6,718 nucleotides of DNA, taken from the NCBI GenBank assembly GCA_023142175.1, contig JAGLJX010000108.1:1-6718 (forward strand), given 5' to 3'. This stretch comes from Emcibacter sp. (GTDB lineage Bacteria; Pseudomonadota; Alphaproteobacteria; Sphingomonadales; Emcibacteraceae). Made by a program: the position numbers and the translations under genes. The notes beneath the pieces were generated by a model. It saw nothing but the letters and a program-made list of their open reading frames with translations, had not been told where the DNA came from and searched no databases. Of the stretch, positions 5,229 to 6,718 are shown one piece after another. Each line of letters begins with the position of its first letter. Within the stretch, counting starts at the first letter, position 1.

Positions 5229-6718
5229 ATGAATTGGCGATTAGCATTGGATATGGGGACCAACTCTTTGGGCTGGGCGGCTTTCACCTTAAATGCCTCT
5301 GGTAAAGTGGTCGATTTAAAAGATTCAGGGGTCAGAATTTTTTCTGATGGTAGGGAGCCTTCAAGTAAAGACAGGGTTGGAGAAAGTCTGGCTGTAGAAA
5401 GGCGACTGGCCCGTGGTGCAAGACGAAATCGTGACCGCAGGTTACGCCGTAAACATCAATTAATTAGTCGTTTAGTGCAATTAGGTTTGATGCCAGAAGA
5501 TGCAGAGGCACGTAAGGAACTTGAAACACTTGATCCTTATTACTTACGGGCAGAGGCGGTTGAGCGTTCCTTAAGCCCGAATGAATTGGGTCGTGCACTA
5601 TTCCATATCAACCAACGCCGTGGCTTTTTATCCAACCGAAAGAGTGATGGTGATGATGAGGAAACAGGCAAGATCAAGCCGAAAATCTCTGAACTGCGTG
5701 AGAAACTGGGTGATCAGACTCTAGGTCAATGGCTGAATGACCGGCTGAAAAAGGGTAAGTCCGTCAGATTCCGGGGAGAAGACGGTGACCTTTATGCTGA
5801 TCGGGCCATGTATATCCATGAATTTGATAAAATAAGGGTCAGGCAAGAAGCATCGCAAATCTTATCTCCGACTGATTGGGATGATTTGCGAAATGGCAAT
5901 AAGGATCAGGGGTTTGACGGGATTTTCTTCCAACGGAAATTGAAGCCTGTGGAACGGGGCCGTTGTGAATTTTTCATTGAGGAATATCGTGCCCATAAAG
6001 ATTTGCCCATTGCCCATGAGTTTCGTATTTTACAGGAGGTCGGCAATCTTCAATATTATGATGAAAATCAGGAAAAGAACGAACTGGATGATAACCAGAG
6101 AGCCAGATTGATTAAGTGTCTGAATAGGCAGAAAACCATTGCATTCGGTGCTGTTCGGAAATTAAGGAATTCCGATGGCCGTCCTGTTTTCCCGCGAGAA
6201 TGTCTGTTCAATCTGGAAAATGGGCCGCGTGACAAGTTAAACGGCAATGCCACGGCCTTCACCATGCGAAAGCCTGAAATGTTGGGGAATATTTGGGACG
6301 AATTGTCCCCGGATAAGCAAAATGATATTCTGGAAATGCTACATGATGCCGAGGATGATGACCGGTTAATCAACGACCTGATAGTCGAATTTTCTTTAAC
6401 CCAAGAACAGGCAAAGGCCGTTAGCAAGTTTAAACTGTCTTCCGCTACGACACATTTATCTCGAAAGTTCATGACGCGCTGTGCGGCAATTATGCGTGAG
6501 GAAAATATGGGTTATGATGCTGCGGTTCGCGAAGTTTATGATGATGACGGAGTTTTCTTTCATCATAGTAGATATGAGGTGGACAGCATTCTGGAAAAGC
6601 TTCCCTATTACGGTGAACTGTTAAAGGGCAGTGTTATTGGAGCAAAGCCAACAGATTTTGATGTTGTAAAATATCCTGAACAGCATTATGGCAAGATAAA
6701 TAATCCTACGGTGCATGT
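5229..6718 (+). CDS. cas9: CRISPR-associated endonuclease Cas9, type II-C (partial, C-terminus off the right edge)
   Basis: Cas9 is the RNA-guided double-strand DNA nuclease of type II CRISPR immunity. The open frame has 496 codons with no stop and is cut by the window end. RuvC-I is LALDMGTNSLGWA (5-17) with catalytic D8. The arginine-rich bridge helix spans about 53-80, followed by GRALFHINQRRGF (121-133), a highly conserved Cas9 segment. A compact REC region follows, then LPYYGELLKG (458-467) and NPTVH at the edge. In related proteins this last motif comes shortly before RuvC-II. RuvC-II, HNH, RuvC-III and the PAM-interacting domain are therefore unseen, and nuclease integrity cannot be judged. 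The compact REC region and resemblance to the remembered Azospirillum-type Cas9 indicate II-C, usually 1,000-1,100 residues. The ATG at 5229 has AAAGGGGA six bases upstream. It begins about 295 bp after the racemase gene and has its own upstream region with the probable tracrRNA. Confidence 0.95.
   Translation, partial: MNWRLALDMGTNSLGWAAFTLNASGKVVDLKDSGVRIFSDGREPSSKDRVGESLAVERRLARGARRNRDRRLRRKHQLISRLVQLGLMPEDAEARKELETLDPYYLRAEAVERSLSPNELGRALFHINQRRGFLSNRKSDGDDEETGKIKPKISELREKLGDQTLGQWLNDRLKKGKSVRFRGEDGDLYADRAMYIHEFDKIRVRQEASQILSPTDWDDLRNGNKDQGFDGIFFQRKLKPVERGRCEFFIEEYRAHKDLPIAHEFRILQEVGNLQYYDENQEKNELDDNQRARLIKCLNRQKTIAFGAVRKLRNSDGRPVFPRECLFNLENGPRDKLNGNATAFTMRKPEMLGNIWDELSPDKQNDILEMLHDAEDDDRLINDLIVEFSLTQEQAKAVSKFKLSSATTHLSRKFMTRCAAIMREENMGYDAAVREVYDDDGVFFHHSRYEVDSILEKLPYYGELLKGSVIGAKPTDFDVVKYPEQHYGKINNPTVH

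Noticed and set aside
6068..6472. Minus-strand open frame of 134 codons
   Set aside because: It lies wholly inside the cas9 reading frame, which has clear domain motifs; it is a shadow frame with no recognisable family or ribosome binding site.

Overview
The window looks like chromosomal DNA of a moderate-GC proteobacterium, most likely an alphaproteobacterium. This rests on remembered family resemblance (a PAS-GGDEF protein of alphaproteobacterial style, and a Cas9 N-terminus close to the Azospirillum-type II-C proteins). No rRNA or other phylogenetic marker is present, so the assignment is tentative.

Layout. (1) 1-851, minus strand: the N-terminal 283 residues of a zinc-dependent, NAD-type medium-chain dehydrogenase resembling 6-hydroxycyclohex-1-ene-1-carbonyl-CoA dehydrogenase (Had). 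It runs off the left edge. A perfect 14-bp palindrome of TetR-operator type lies just upstream (883-896). (2) 897-1203: AT-rich and gene-free, with a bulged hairpin just downstream of the next gene. (3) 1204-2400, minus strand: a membrane-anchored PAS-GGDEF diguanylate cyclase. (4) 2585-4933, plus strand: a two-gene operon of an LCAD/IVD-type acyl-CoA dehydrogenase and an alpha-methylacyl-CoA racemase-like CaiB/BaiF protein, 27 bp apart. (5) 4934-5228: an intergenic region with a strong minus-strand intrinsic terminator and a probable tracrRNA transcribed away from cas9. (6) 5229-6718, plus strand: the first 496 codons of a type II-C cas9, cut by the right edge before RuvC-II and HNH.

How the genes may work together. 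The dehydrogenase, acyl-CoA dehydrogenase and racemase all fit CoA-thioester catabolism of branched or alicyclic acids: the racemase would supply the (2S)-2-methylacyl-CoA epimer that acyl-CoA dehydrogenases need, and the Had-like enzyme would oxidise a hydroxyacyl-CoA. The TetR-type operator suggests acyl-CoA-responsive control, but no regulator gene is visible. The cyclase has no obvious link to this pathway.

The right end starts a CRISPR-Cas type II-C locus. The combination of a cas9 start, a minus-strand terminator that no minus-strand gene explains, and a plausible anti-repeat/nexus segment in front of it is the strongest less-obvious signal. The CRISPR array, cas1 and cas2 are not in the window, so the tracrRNA call can be tested directly against the neighbouring sequence.
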